Source: Endomychus coccineus
Lineage: Eukaryota > Arthropoda > Insecta > Coleoptera > Endomychidae
Assembly: GCA_958510875.1 (NCBI GenBank)
Contig: OY294069.1
Location: 6,209,205-6,273,204, forward strand
Length of the DNA stretch: 64,000 nucleotides
Direction of reading: 5' to 3'
Position 1 is the first letter of the stretch, and each line of letters starts with the position of its first letter. The position numbers and the translations under genes were made by a program. Below the pieces are notes generated by a model. It did not search any database, was not told where the DNA came from, and saw only the letters and a program-made list of their open reading frames with translations. Shown in pieces: positions 22,093 through 34,000 of this stretch.

Positions 22093-25000
22093 CTGAAACG
22101 ACCAATTTCAATGAGTCATCACATTATGTTCAGTGTAACTAGGTAAAATCCAAATATACATTGTACAGGATGTCAGGAAATAACATTAATATACTTCAAG
22201 ATCTTAAAAGTTCGTATAAAGAGCTACAGAACCCTGAATATTTTTGCTAATATCTTCGAAACGATCGATTATAAAATTATAAAATTCAAAACACATGATA
22301 GATAGATTTAAGATGCATTAACTACTACTGTGAACAAAAGTATTAAATTAGGACTATTATTGACCAAAAAGTCGAATTGTTTTGTATCGATTGAACACAC
22401 CATTTTCGAGTAAAATCGATTTGAAAATTATCCGACTCTAAACTAAGAATGGCGGTACTTTGAGTCCTTTGCAACAAGGACAAGTACTCAAAGTGATAGT
22501 CCAGTCAATAAGCCGGAAAATATGGAAAAGTTGGGAAACAGCTCGGATTTGAACAATTTTTGATGCAATGGGTTCTGTGATCCCTCAAGATCATTCGTTA
22601 CCACTAAAATCACACCCCGAGGGCAATGAGCACTTTGGGGGTGTTTTCGCCAAAAAAATTAATCAAAATTCACAAAATGGTCTTGAGTGAAGGAATCGGC
22701 TCGAAAATATCTACTAGGAGGTTTTTGGGGTCGCTGATCTCGAATATGACATCTAAAAAGTCACCACATGCACCCACATGGTCATAGAGGTCATCTCCAG
22801 GAATTCAAGAAAAGTTTACATCCTAGAGTCTCCAAATTTGTCACTCGGGTGTTTTCGGGGTTGCTGAGCACAAATATGATATCTAGAGATTCCTCACAGG
22901 CACTTGATGTATGTAATTTTTATTTTCATGTATAGCAAATATATTTAAAAAGTGTTATAGTGAACCTATTCTCTTTTCCCATATGCAAATCAATAAGATA
23001 AGCTTCTTCGTACATAAATTGTAATTATAATTAATCATATTCGTGCTCAGCGACCCCGAAAACCCCCTAGTGACAAATTTGGAGATTCTAGGATGGAAAA
23101 TTTTGTAGAATTCCTGGAGATGACCTTAACGACGTCGTCGTCCTGTGCCCCAGGTGCATGTGAGGAATTTCTAGACATCATATTCGTGCTCAGCGACCCC
23201 AAAAACCCCCGGGTGAGTCATTTGGAGACTTTAAGATGGAAAATTTTGTTGAATTCCTGGAGATGACCTCTATGACCATGTGGGTGCATGTGGTGACTTT
23301 TTAGATGTCATATTCGTGATCAGCGACCCCAAAAACCCCCCACTAGATATTTTCGAGCCAATTCCTTCACTCTGGACCATTTTGTGAATTTAATTCATCT
23401 TTTGGGGGGAAAACACCCCCCAAAAGTGCCCATTGCCCTCGGGGTGTGTTTTTAGTGGTAACGAATGATCTTGAGGGTTCACAGAACCCATTGCCTGAAA
23501 ATTTTTTCAAATCCGAGCTGTTTCCCAACTTTTCCATATTACACAGTATTTCCCGGCTTATTGACTGGACTATGAATCAAAGGAAAGGTACCTTGATGAC
23601 GTAGAAAACATCGCTAAATTTTTCCCGGCCGTAATATGAATTTTCCGGGAAAATGCCACCGGATTCATGATCAGCGACCCAAAAAACCTCCTACACCTAG
23701 GGGGGGGGGGGGGTTGGTAGAGAGCACGGTCGTACATACAGGTCTGGAACCTCGAGGTTGTTTCTTATGTGAGAAGTGAGACCGTTAAGCGTCGACTTTC
23801 GCGTAGTACCAAAAGACGCCACGTATGAGTATTCTCTGACAACTATCAGTTGACTTGTCAACACAAGGAATACCTGCGTTTTTAGAAACAAATTACGAAA
23901 TCGCGCATTGTGCCGAAATGCAAAACGGGGTACAAAAGTGTAAAGCAAGAAACTTCTGTATTAAAAGTACCGAAAGTTGCGGAAATGCGTAAAAAGTGGA
24001 TGCTTGCGATTCCGGATAGAAATCGTTTTAACGAGGTCTTTTATGGAGTTATTTTTAAGGTGAGTTTGACAAGAGTAACAGTTATATTCCTCTCTCAAAT
24101 CAGAATAGTAAATATTGCGTTACGAGAAAAATTGCCAGTGTCAACATAGCCGAGGTTTCCGGACCCGTCGAGTGTACAGTACCGGAGGTTTTAGTGTATA
24201 ATGTATATATTGTAAACATAATGAAAGACAACATACTAAACTAGTATACATGTATTTTGATTGTAATCCTAATTTAATTAAAAAAATGTTTATATGCGAT
24301 CGATTATTTTCATAATTTCCTTTTTAAATTACTACCAAAAAAAAGCCTTAGATAATAAGTACATACTCCGGAAAGAATATGTTTTAACGAGGTCTTTTAT
24401 GTGTGCGAAAAAGGGGAAGTTATTTTCAAGGTGAGTAATACATTTTGACAAGAGTAACAGTTCTATTCCTCTCTCAAATCAGAATACTTAGTAACACTGC
24501 TTGCGATTCCGGGAAGAAATCGTTTTACCACTTCGTGATACAAGCGCTAGCTGGTGGCTGAGCGAGGGACTACGAGTTTGGCGACGCGTAAGAGACTCAT
24601 GTCAACCATAGAGTTTCTAGACCGGTATGTAAGACCGTGGTAGAAGTCAAAAATGACCTTAAGGGTTCATAGAATATGATGCAAAAAATGTTTTTTTGGT
24701 ACAAAACTTAGTCGACCTAATTCCCAGCTCATGGACTGGACTAAGAAGGGCTTTAATGAATCAGTGGCGGCACGTGAACTTTTTAAGAGAGGAGGCTGGA
24801 CATAAAACGTTCTTGTAAAAATATACTCTATTCAGCCAATAAATGTAACCTTTGCACAGCGACCGTACCAGCTACTTCAGTGACAAAATTAATTGTTGCC
24901 AAGCAAGAACCAACGTGGAGGTGTAGAGTTTCTCTTGGGAAAAAATTTTTTTTGTTCGTTTTTTTTTTCTTTGGATTTTTGCTATTTTTTATTTTTTTTT

Positions 25001-28000
25001 TGAAATTTTTCATATTTTGTTTTTTTTATTATTTTTATAAACTTTTTTTATATATTAACGGAATTCTACGGTCTTTAGTTTGCGAAAAATGATCAATAAT
25101 ATTATCATAAAATGTATCATTTTGTTTTAAGTGTTTTACTAAATCTTTTTCAATAGATATCAAACTAACATTGTTTAAACGATTTTGGCCCATTGTATTT
25201 CGCATGTAAGTTTTAATTCGTTTGAGAGTAGAAAATGATCACTCCACCGATGCCGACGTGACAGGAATGGTGACTGTCAAACAAAGTAGTCTATATATAT
25301 GATATTTTATCATATCGGCGTGAATGTCGTACTGGCCTAAAATATCTTTATCCGATTAGGTATTTAACCCATAATTCATTGTGCAGTGCTATTTTATCAA
25401 AAAATTTATATTTTAGAACTAAGTTATCTAAAAGTGTATTGGGAAACTCTTTTGAAAAAGATTCGAAAAATCTTCTATTCGTCAAGTCGAAAAACTTCAA
25501 TTCGTGTAAATCAGAAAATCGAATCTCAATTTGACCTTTAATAGTATCTAAAATTTCATAAAAAAAAGTTGTTTATAATGTAGTTTCTTGTCTACCAAAT
25601 TATATGTTTTCCTCCTTTAACAATATTCTGTTTACCGGTTGATTTAAACTTAATACTCGATGTAATAGGTTCCTGCGATTTTTCATGTCTATCTATACCA
25701 CGAGCTAAATTTTTCAAATCATCATAACCCGAGTGTCCCCAACATGAAGTTGTATCAGATGTAAATAGCAAGCAATATAATTTATTGTGTATTTCGATTT
25801 TGAAACATATCTGTCATCGTCACCACTAATCCTTTCAAATCCGGTAAAGGCCGTTTATTTTTAACAAAACACTTTTCTATCATATGTTAATCCACTAAAT
25901 GGATTTTCTAAGAACCCAGCAACTAAGTCACTAATCATTTTAACTTTCACCGATTAGATAAATTATAAGGCATTCTTCTAGCGGAAGGGCGGTAGCAAGT
26001 AATCGTATTTCATTCGACCGACGATTCCGTACGAGAAGCTAGCTTCCATAGGGTGTTGCCATATTCGCTCTTTTACCCTATCTAGCAATTGAACTGCTTG
26101 GAAAACGGCAACTGTGTTGACCACACGTATTTAGCGTTTCAGATATCTAGAGAATCTAGCCTCTGGCCACTGTTGCCAGATTAAAAATAACTACTGAGAA
26201 CGGTGAATTAATTGTAAAATTTAAAGAATTATCAGAGAAACAGGAAATAAAATGGAGAATGATCATTAAGATAAATTGGTGAGGAGGCTGAGCCTCCTTA
26301 GCCTCCTTCGAGGAGCCGCCACTGTAATGAATATCTCTAAAACCCAAACAAGGATTTCACTAAATCTAACCCGGCGCGTGCACAGACCACTGAACCTGAC
26401 ACAACCCTTGTACCTTCTCCTAATTACGCGTGAAAACATAGAAAAAAAAAAGCTACTAACCTTTCTAGCATGGCAATATTCTTTATCAACAAATTCCCCT
26501 AGACTATAATGTTTGTTTGGACTCTTCGGTGGACCTTCATTTATCTCCAAACCTAAAGATTTGACACAGTCAGAATGCAAAAAGTACATCACTTTTTTAT
26601 CTTGCAAAATTTTAAAGTTTTCGTGTTGTTCGTCCCAAATGACGAGTAAACAATCGCCGACTTTACAAGAGTCCATACTGATCTTTCCCGGTCTCGTGAG
26701 CGACGACTGTGAACGGGACGTATTTTGTCTCATAGGGCTTGTTGCCGAATCCACTCTTTCTGGAAACGGAAAATATCTGGTTATTTCCAATATTTTATTG
26801 TCAAACCTCGTTCCACACATCACAAACAACAATTTTTTGACAATTATTGTTGAGAAAATGGTTAAATTTATTATTTGACATTTGTGGCAGAAAATTTCGA
26901 TGGATTCAAAATAATATCGCCATATTTGGTTCCATATGAAAGCGGCCAGAAATTAAAACAAGCTTGTAACAACCAACAAGGAAAACAAAACAAATGTTTA
27001 ATTATATCTGCTGCAGACAATTTAGGCTTGACCCCCCACTTTGAACATTTTTTGAAAATCGCCTAGACCTTATTTATTATTAATGCATTCAAATGGGTAT
27101 AAAAATTGACCAAGCCCGTAAATGATTGGGAAATGGATTGATTTTGATGGGACAAAGTGCATCTCTTCAGAATGTCATCAGAAAAAAGGTTGACCACAAA
27201 TAAAGTTGCGCAAATTGTTTATAAACAATAATTAAACAATTTCATTGGCTCATTTTTGAGATTACATAAAAATATCTTAAAAAAAAGACAATTTTTTGTT
27301 ATAAACAATTTATTTATTTCAAAAATAGATGAATTTCATCAAAACTCAGACTTCAGGGTCGTTTTCGAGTAATTTTGGTATCGATTTTCGAGCAACGGTT
27401 CCCGAGATATTGTAGTTTTTTACGAGCGTTTGCATTTTGAACCAATACGCTCGAAATCGCCGAATAGCCAAGCGGCGGCTCTCCCTTCCACGCACGCCAC
27501 ACAGCCAAGCGCACGAAATACTGGTATTTAAAATAATTGTTTTAGCAACTTTTACGGCAGATGAGAGGTTGGAAATTCGGTAAGTTGTTCATTAACTATT
27601 GAAGAAGATGATCCCGTAAAAAAAATAGCGCGTTACCGCACCACAACTTTTTAGGGCCATTTTACAAAAATGCTTCTTTTTTCATTAAGCTGCGGTTTGC
27701 AAAAAGTGTACATCCGATTTTGCTGTGCGTGGTACTTGGTGGGCACAAAAGTTACAACCTATTAAGATTTCAGCTCTTAACCTTTGAAAGAACAAGAGTT
27801 CTTGACCCACTATGAATTATATAAAAAAATTCTCGGGAATTTGGTCACATTAACACTCTGTTATAAATGTTCGTCTTTACGTACGTTTCGGTCTCACGAC
27901 CATCATCAGAAGACTTATTTTGTCAAAAAGGGGTTAACTAAAACTAATTAGCACAAGCGTCCATATCGCACAATTTTCAATCAAAAAGCTCACGCCGTCG

Positions 28001-31000
28001 AAACGAACAGAACCACGAATAATCGAAAATTGTATCGTTAATATTAAAGTATAGATTTTTTTGTAACAAGAAACCACTGTTAAGTAATATTCTCATAATG
28101 TACAAACGCATATTGCTATGGTCTCAAAGCAACTGGAGTTCGAAGCTATTTGTTTGTAATAACTCGACCCAGATGTAGATTTATGACGTACTTGAAAAGG
28201 TTTTAGACCTGCATTGGAATTTAGTTTACTTTAAGCGTTCTTCCTAAAATATACTTTTAACATTATAAAGACGTATGTAGGAATTTGCAAGAGTTTTAAT
28301 TAATCAAGTTAGTATAAATCTGACTCAATCCCTGAATATCATTCCTATCATTTACAGAATTTGAATCCCTTTTTATGTGAATCATCTCCAGGATAGATCT
28401 TTTATAATAATTGGTTTCTTTAGTTAAAATATTAACATTTTTATAATCAAATTGATGGTTATAATCAAAACAGTGCTTAGCAAGGGCGGTGGAATTTTCT
28501 AAATTATTATTTCTTGTACTATACTTATGGCCGTACATTATTTTTTGTAAATATTGTTTAGAGATTCCAGTATAAGTTCCATCACAATCTAAACAATTCA
28601 ATTTATATACTGTGTGGGTTTGTTTATCTTTAGGTATTACAGGTTTTAGATTTGAGAAATATTTCCCAACACAGTTAGTAGGTTTATGCGCAACATTTAT
28701 ATCATACTTTTTCAAACATTTCTTAATTTTTTCTGAGGTCTCCGGAATGTATGGTAAAGTTATATAATTGTCTGTATTACCTGTTGTTATTTTTATAAGA
28801 AGAACCATTATAGATTTTGTTTATTCTCTCTTTAATGATAGGATTGAAGAAAGTTTTTGGGTAGCCATTCATTTCCAATGAATTACGAACAATTTTTGAA
28901 TTGTTGGGACGGTCCTCTGCGTGGGATAATTTTACCGCGCGGTCTGTGAGGCTGTTTATGACACTTTTTTTATAACAAGCTGGTGCAACGGAATTGAAAT
29001 GAAGATAACGTTGAGACCACTAATTAGTTCTGACAAAATAAGTCTTCTGATGATGGTCGTGAGACCGAAACGTACGTAAAGACGAACATTTATAACAGAG
29101 TGATAATGTGACCTAATTCCCGAGAATTTTTTATATAGTTATGAATATTTGAAATTTCGAGCAAAATCCATGGTTCTTTACAATTTGCGGGGTCACCGCT
29201 GGTCCAATCTGGTTCATCCGCAGCTCATTTTCTCCGTCTTTTTACGGCGCATAAGCTTATCAAAAGCTTTTTTCTTTTTAACTCAATCCGCCGATGTCCG
29301 ACGTGAAAAACCGGTTTTGGTCATTTTTACAATTTTTTTTTACCATTTGCGACGATCTAAAACTGTTCGATTTTAGTTCCTTCAATTTGTATCATAATTA
29401 TCTACTTAAAGCAATTTTTTTCTCCGAACTCAGAATTATGCAAAAATTACCGACTACTGCCTGCTTACAAAGCTACAAATTCAACATTGAAAAGAAATAA
29501 CGGAAAATAAGTAACACTCACCATCATACACCGATACCGAAGCTGCCATCTCCGATCTATCGTTTTTGAATCTCTCCAATTCCGTTTCCAAAGTGGCTTT
29601 CGCCTCTTCCAGCATTTCTACTCTGGCCACGAGTTCGGCGTTTTCATTCGCTATTTCGTTCGTCGTTAGCTGATGAATGGTATTCTTATATTTTTCGCAT
29701 TCCAACTCGCGAATTTTCTCAGACTCCTTAAACAAATCTATCTGAACGTTTTGATCGCTCAGTTTGTTACTCAATTCGGCCAACAACGTTTCGCGGTCTC
29801 TTTCAGCGTCCTGCAGTTCCTGCAACATTTTCTCCCACTTTTGTTTTTCCTTCGCCACACTTTCGTTCACAGCCTTGTCTTTTTCGATTTCGAAATTTTC
29901 AGTCATCTGGTGGATAATGGACGTTTGATTGGTCAAACTACTGAACTCGCCTCGATCGATCTTCTCCAAGCTGGATTCCGAAGGACTCCTTTCCATCGTC
30001 ATCAGTTTGAAGCGCGTCCTTATATTCTCCATTTCCGCTTTGTGTTCCCTATTTAATCGATCACTAACTTCTTTGATACTTTTCTCCTTGTCGACTTCCA
30101 ATGTCTGTAATTTTTTCTCCAGTTCCTCTTTTCGTTGAGCGTTTTCGGAGTTGATTTTCAGTACGTTTTCCTTCAATTCAATATTTTCGTCGTTGATTTT
30201 CTTAGCTTTAGATTCGAGGAAAGCATTTTCCGTGCGTAAACTTTTAATTTCGTCGTTTTTGACTTGCGCCAGTTTGCGAAAATCGTTTATTTCCGATTGA
30301 TGTTCGCCCGATAATCTCTGAACGATATCTTTCTCTCTGGTATCTCTTTCGGTCGATATGTTCTCCCACGAGCTACTCAGACTGGAGAGATGTTGTTCGA
30401 AGACAGTTTTTTCCGTATAATATAGAATTTTCAAATCGTTAAGTTCTAATTTTAGCTGCTTGATCGCTTGTGCCGCCAATTCGCCCATTTTCAATAGTAG
30501 AGTTTTCAATTTCTCATGTTCGCTCTTCGAAATTTCCAAATTACCCTAAAACAGAAACTAATAACAACAACAGCAAATCCTGTTGATGAATGTATCGATG
30601 GTTGGCGACTGTTTAGTTCATGCAAGGGAATGGGAAGGAGAAACATTGGGCCACCAATTGTAACTAATTGAAAATGTGGGATACAAATTCACTAAAGCTG
30701 GTTTTCGTACTAAAGTATCTAAGCTATTTCTCATATTCACATGATTTAAGTGTTTTTTGGGGATCAAGTGTGCAGTGGATAGAATGTTTTCATTGAAAAA
30801 TATATCTCATTTTGGAAAAAAAAATTAATAAGATTAAAATAAAACAAAATACAATTCAAAGAAGAGAATTTTAGAAATTTTTTTTGAAATTATTTTAAAT
30901 TATTCAAGATGTTTGAATGAAATTAGCCATTTTCGATTTTTTCTATCAAATGTTTTAGTTTTAGTAATGGAATTGAATCATTTCCAAACAGCTGTGAAGA

Positions 31001-34000
31001 ATTTTAAATTTTTAAAACTAATTTTCAATCATTAGAGAAATGAAAGGTGTTGGAAATACTCATTAATTCAATAAAGAAACCGATACTTAAATTAATCTAA
31101 GAAAGTAATTAAATTCGGTACAATTAATTAATACAATTTTTTTTAATTCGATAATGAATTAAAAATTGTTTAACACGATATTCTAGAATGAATATGGTAC
31201 AGTATAAAAATATAGTGAAACTGTAAATGAATAAATTTAAAAAAATAATAACATTGCTCTTAATTATTATGGAATTTATTGACGAATAGATCAAAAATTC
31301 GGATCATTCTTAAGACATAACATATTTTTCTTGTTTATGAACTATTGAACTACAAATAAAATTAAACGTTGAAAATTAATTAAACATTCAAAGTAATCAT
31401 AGAAATTAAGAGCGTAATTAAATTACTAGGCTATAATTTTCTATGAATAAGTTGAAGTGTTGATGTAATAATTTAAAAAAATAGCATATTTTCATTTGTA
31501 CAGATTACATGATTAATTATTAAAGTTTCCGTTACGTTGATAAAAATATGTAAATATTCAGTTTTTAAAATCCAAATTTATTAAATTTTCAGCTACATAC
31601 CTAACCTATAAAATTAGTATGACAATAGAAAAGTCCGAAAAACTAATTTAATCACTCAAATTTGACTTGTTAATAAGTTATAATTTATTATGTCCAAAAA
31701 ATAGACCAAACATTTTTTAAACAGCGATTTTGTACTATTTTTTAAAATTTTGTTTATCCAATCAATGGTATTGAAATTTTGAAATTATATATATTTTATC
31801 TTGATAAAAATATGCAAATATTCAGTTTCTGACATCCAAGTTGATTAAATTTCCAGCGATTTACCTAACCTATAAAATTATTATGACAATAGAAAACGTC
31901 CGAAAAACGAATTTAATTTCTCAAATTTTAGTTGATAATAAGTTATAATTTATTATGTCCAAAAAATAGACCAAACTTTTTTGAACAGCGATTTTGTATT
32001 ATTTTTCTTAATTTTGTTTATCCAATCAATGGTATTGGAATTTTGAAATTATATACAAGGTTATCTTGATAAAAATATGCAAATATTCAGTTTTTGAAAT
32101 CCAAACTGATTAAATTTTCAGTGATTTACCTAACCTATAAAATTTTTATGACAATCGAAAACGTCCAAAAAACTGATTTAATATCTCAAATTTTACTTGA
32201 GAAGTTATAATTTATCATGTCCAAAAAATAGACCAAACGTTCTTCAAACCGTATTTTTGTATTATTTTTCATGTTTATCCAATCAATGGTATTGAAATTT
32301 TGAAAATATATACGAGGCGGGATCAACATAACCGGGAATTTTGAACCTGCCGCTCGACGCAATTATTCGGTCGCATTTTGGCAAGTTTAATACGATTTTA
32401 TTGAGAGAAATGGGCACATAAAACGGAATTTAATTTGTTTTTGTACCAAAATACATGAAAAATAATCATTTCTGTTTATATTTGGTTCACCCTCAACCCT
32501 AAAATCGTTTGAACAAATTCCAAATTCGCCCCAAATCAATTTGCTAATGCACTCTTTTTTTTTCTGTTCTTTAATGTTATTCATGCTAAATTCAAATCTC
32601 AATATGGCCAGTTCTACTTAATATCACTGTTTGATATACGAGTTGTTTTTGCTTCAAAAAAAATCCAGGATAACATATTTCGCAGACAGCAGCACTTTTT
32701 GTTGTTGAACGCTGATTGAAACTTTCCAAATAAGGAAGAAACTGTCTCTGAAATTTCTATGATGAGAAGAACTACACTAAAATCTATATTCTCAAGTCAA
32801 TCAGCAGGGAAAACTGAAGGATATTTTAAAGCTATCTCGTATCTAATATTACATGCAACAAAAAAAAAAGAAACGATAAATAACAATATTGAATTCAAAA
32901 ACTTTTAAAATCATATATACGAAAAAGGCAACTAATCAAAACAAAGCTGAAAGACGGTACCAAAATGATAAAAGAGTGCAGATGTGTGTGAACAACAGAA
33001 ATTAAAAGAGATCGCTTCATAAGTACCTGCAAAAGAGCAACCACGGTGTTTGCAGTGTCAAGCTGCTTGACAAATTCACCTTGGCTCTGTCCAGTTTCGA
33101 TACTTAAACTCGAAGGTAAACTTTCATCGATATAAAACTCATCGTTAATAAAGTCGTTAGTTTGATGGCCCGAGACGGGAGACTTGGGGGACCCCGCTTG
33201 TGAATCTTTGGGACTTTGCGGCGTATGAGGAGAAATGGATTTGGAACGTAACAAGTGACTCGAACAGCTTTGCATTTGCTGTTGATAGTGGGAATTGAAG
33301 CAACTGTCGGTGTTCGAACAGAAATTTTTCAAGCTGGACAATTCGTCGATCGATTCGAGCGACGGATTTTTGAGGTTAGTGAAACTTTCGGTGTTGCTTT
33401 GACTGCCGCTGATGCTGAGGGTGCGCTGAAACGAACTGTTCGTCGTGCAACACTCCTCGCTAGTTTGAAGGTAAGGGAGTTTTTGGAATGTACGCGGGGG
33501 CTTTTTTGGAGGTATTGGACTTCTCTCACCAACCTCTGTTGTTGTGGCGGCGTCTTGCATTCCCGGTCGCGGCGACGGGATTTCTTTGTCGAAATGCAAG
33601 TCCATCGGACTTTGACCTAATTTCTCGAATTCTTCCGTGTCCGTTTCCGATTCGCAGCCCCTGCAATTGAAAAACATGCGATCAATCAATCTATGCACAA
33701 AACGAAAGATGTTGCATTGAATTGTTTTGTGAAATCACTTACCTATCTAGATCTCTAAGATGTGGAAGGCCATGTGGTATGATCAGGCAAGGTTCCATTT
33801 CGGATCCCCCGACGTAATTCGGATCCAAATTGTTCGTGGTTGCAACATCGCCAGCGGCCTGCGCCAGTTTATCGGCCACGGCGTTCAAATCGTCGATTTT
33901 GTTCGATTCGGCTTTGACTATCGACTTTATGATAAAAAAATTGGTTATGACCGAGACGTCCGGAATATTGAGGTTATCCGCCAGCTCCGGTAATTCGTTT

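Larger units (their letters stand above)
27818..29139 (-). mobile_element. Penelope-like element with inverted ends in Atg17 intron 8 (family B)
   Basis: A 170-codon frame (28808-28296) encodes the linker TLPYIPETSEKIKKCLKKY and the GIY-YIG-type end (YKLNCLDCDGTYTGISKQYL, LAKHCFDYNH, SILEMIHIKRD). Frames upstream to about 28970 continue the RT tail (FNPIIKERINKIYN). The RT core is absent. Segments of about 100 bp at 27821-27925 and 29033-29137 are inverted copies holding hammerhead motifs. TATGAAT at 27811-27817 and 29140-29146 is a candidate target duplication. Confidence 0.88.

Noticed and set aside
24880..25092. A Phe-rich frame
   Set aside because: Produced by a T-rich tract inside the hAT element.
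26513..26878. A 121-codon + strand frame
   Set aside because: Antisense to Atg17 exon 9, which encodes the Claw domain on the other strand.
29007..29075. An alternative type III hammerhead using an upstream AACGTT strand
   Set aside because: It can be drawn with a 4-bp stem III and a GTT triplet, but the type I fold with perfect stem I and a GTA triplet is better, and the upstream strand is missing from the inverted copy.
33255..33620. A 121-codon + strand frame
   Set aside because: Antisense shadow of Atg17 exon 7, which has family similarity and splice sites on the - strand.
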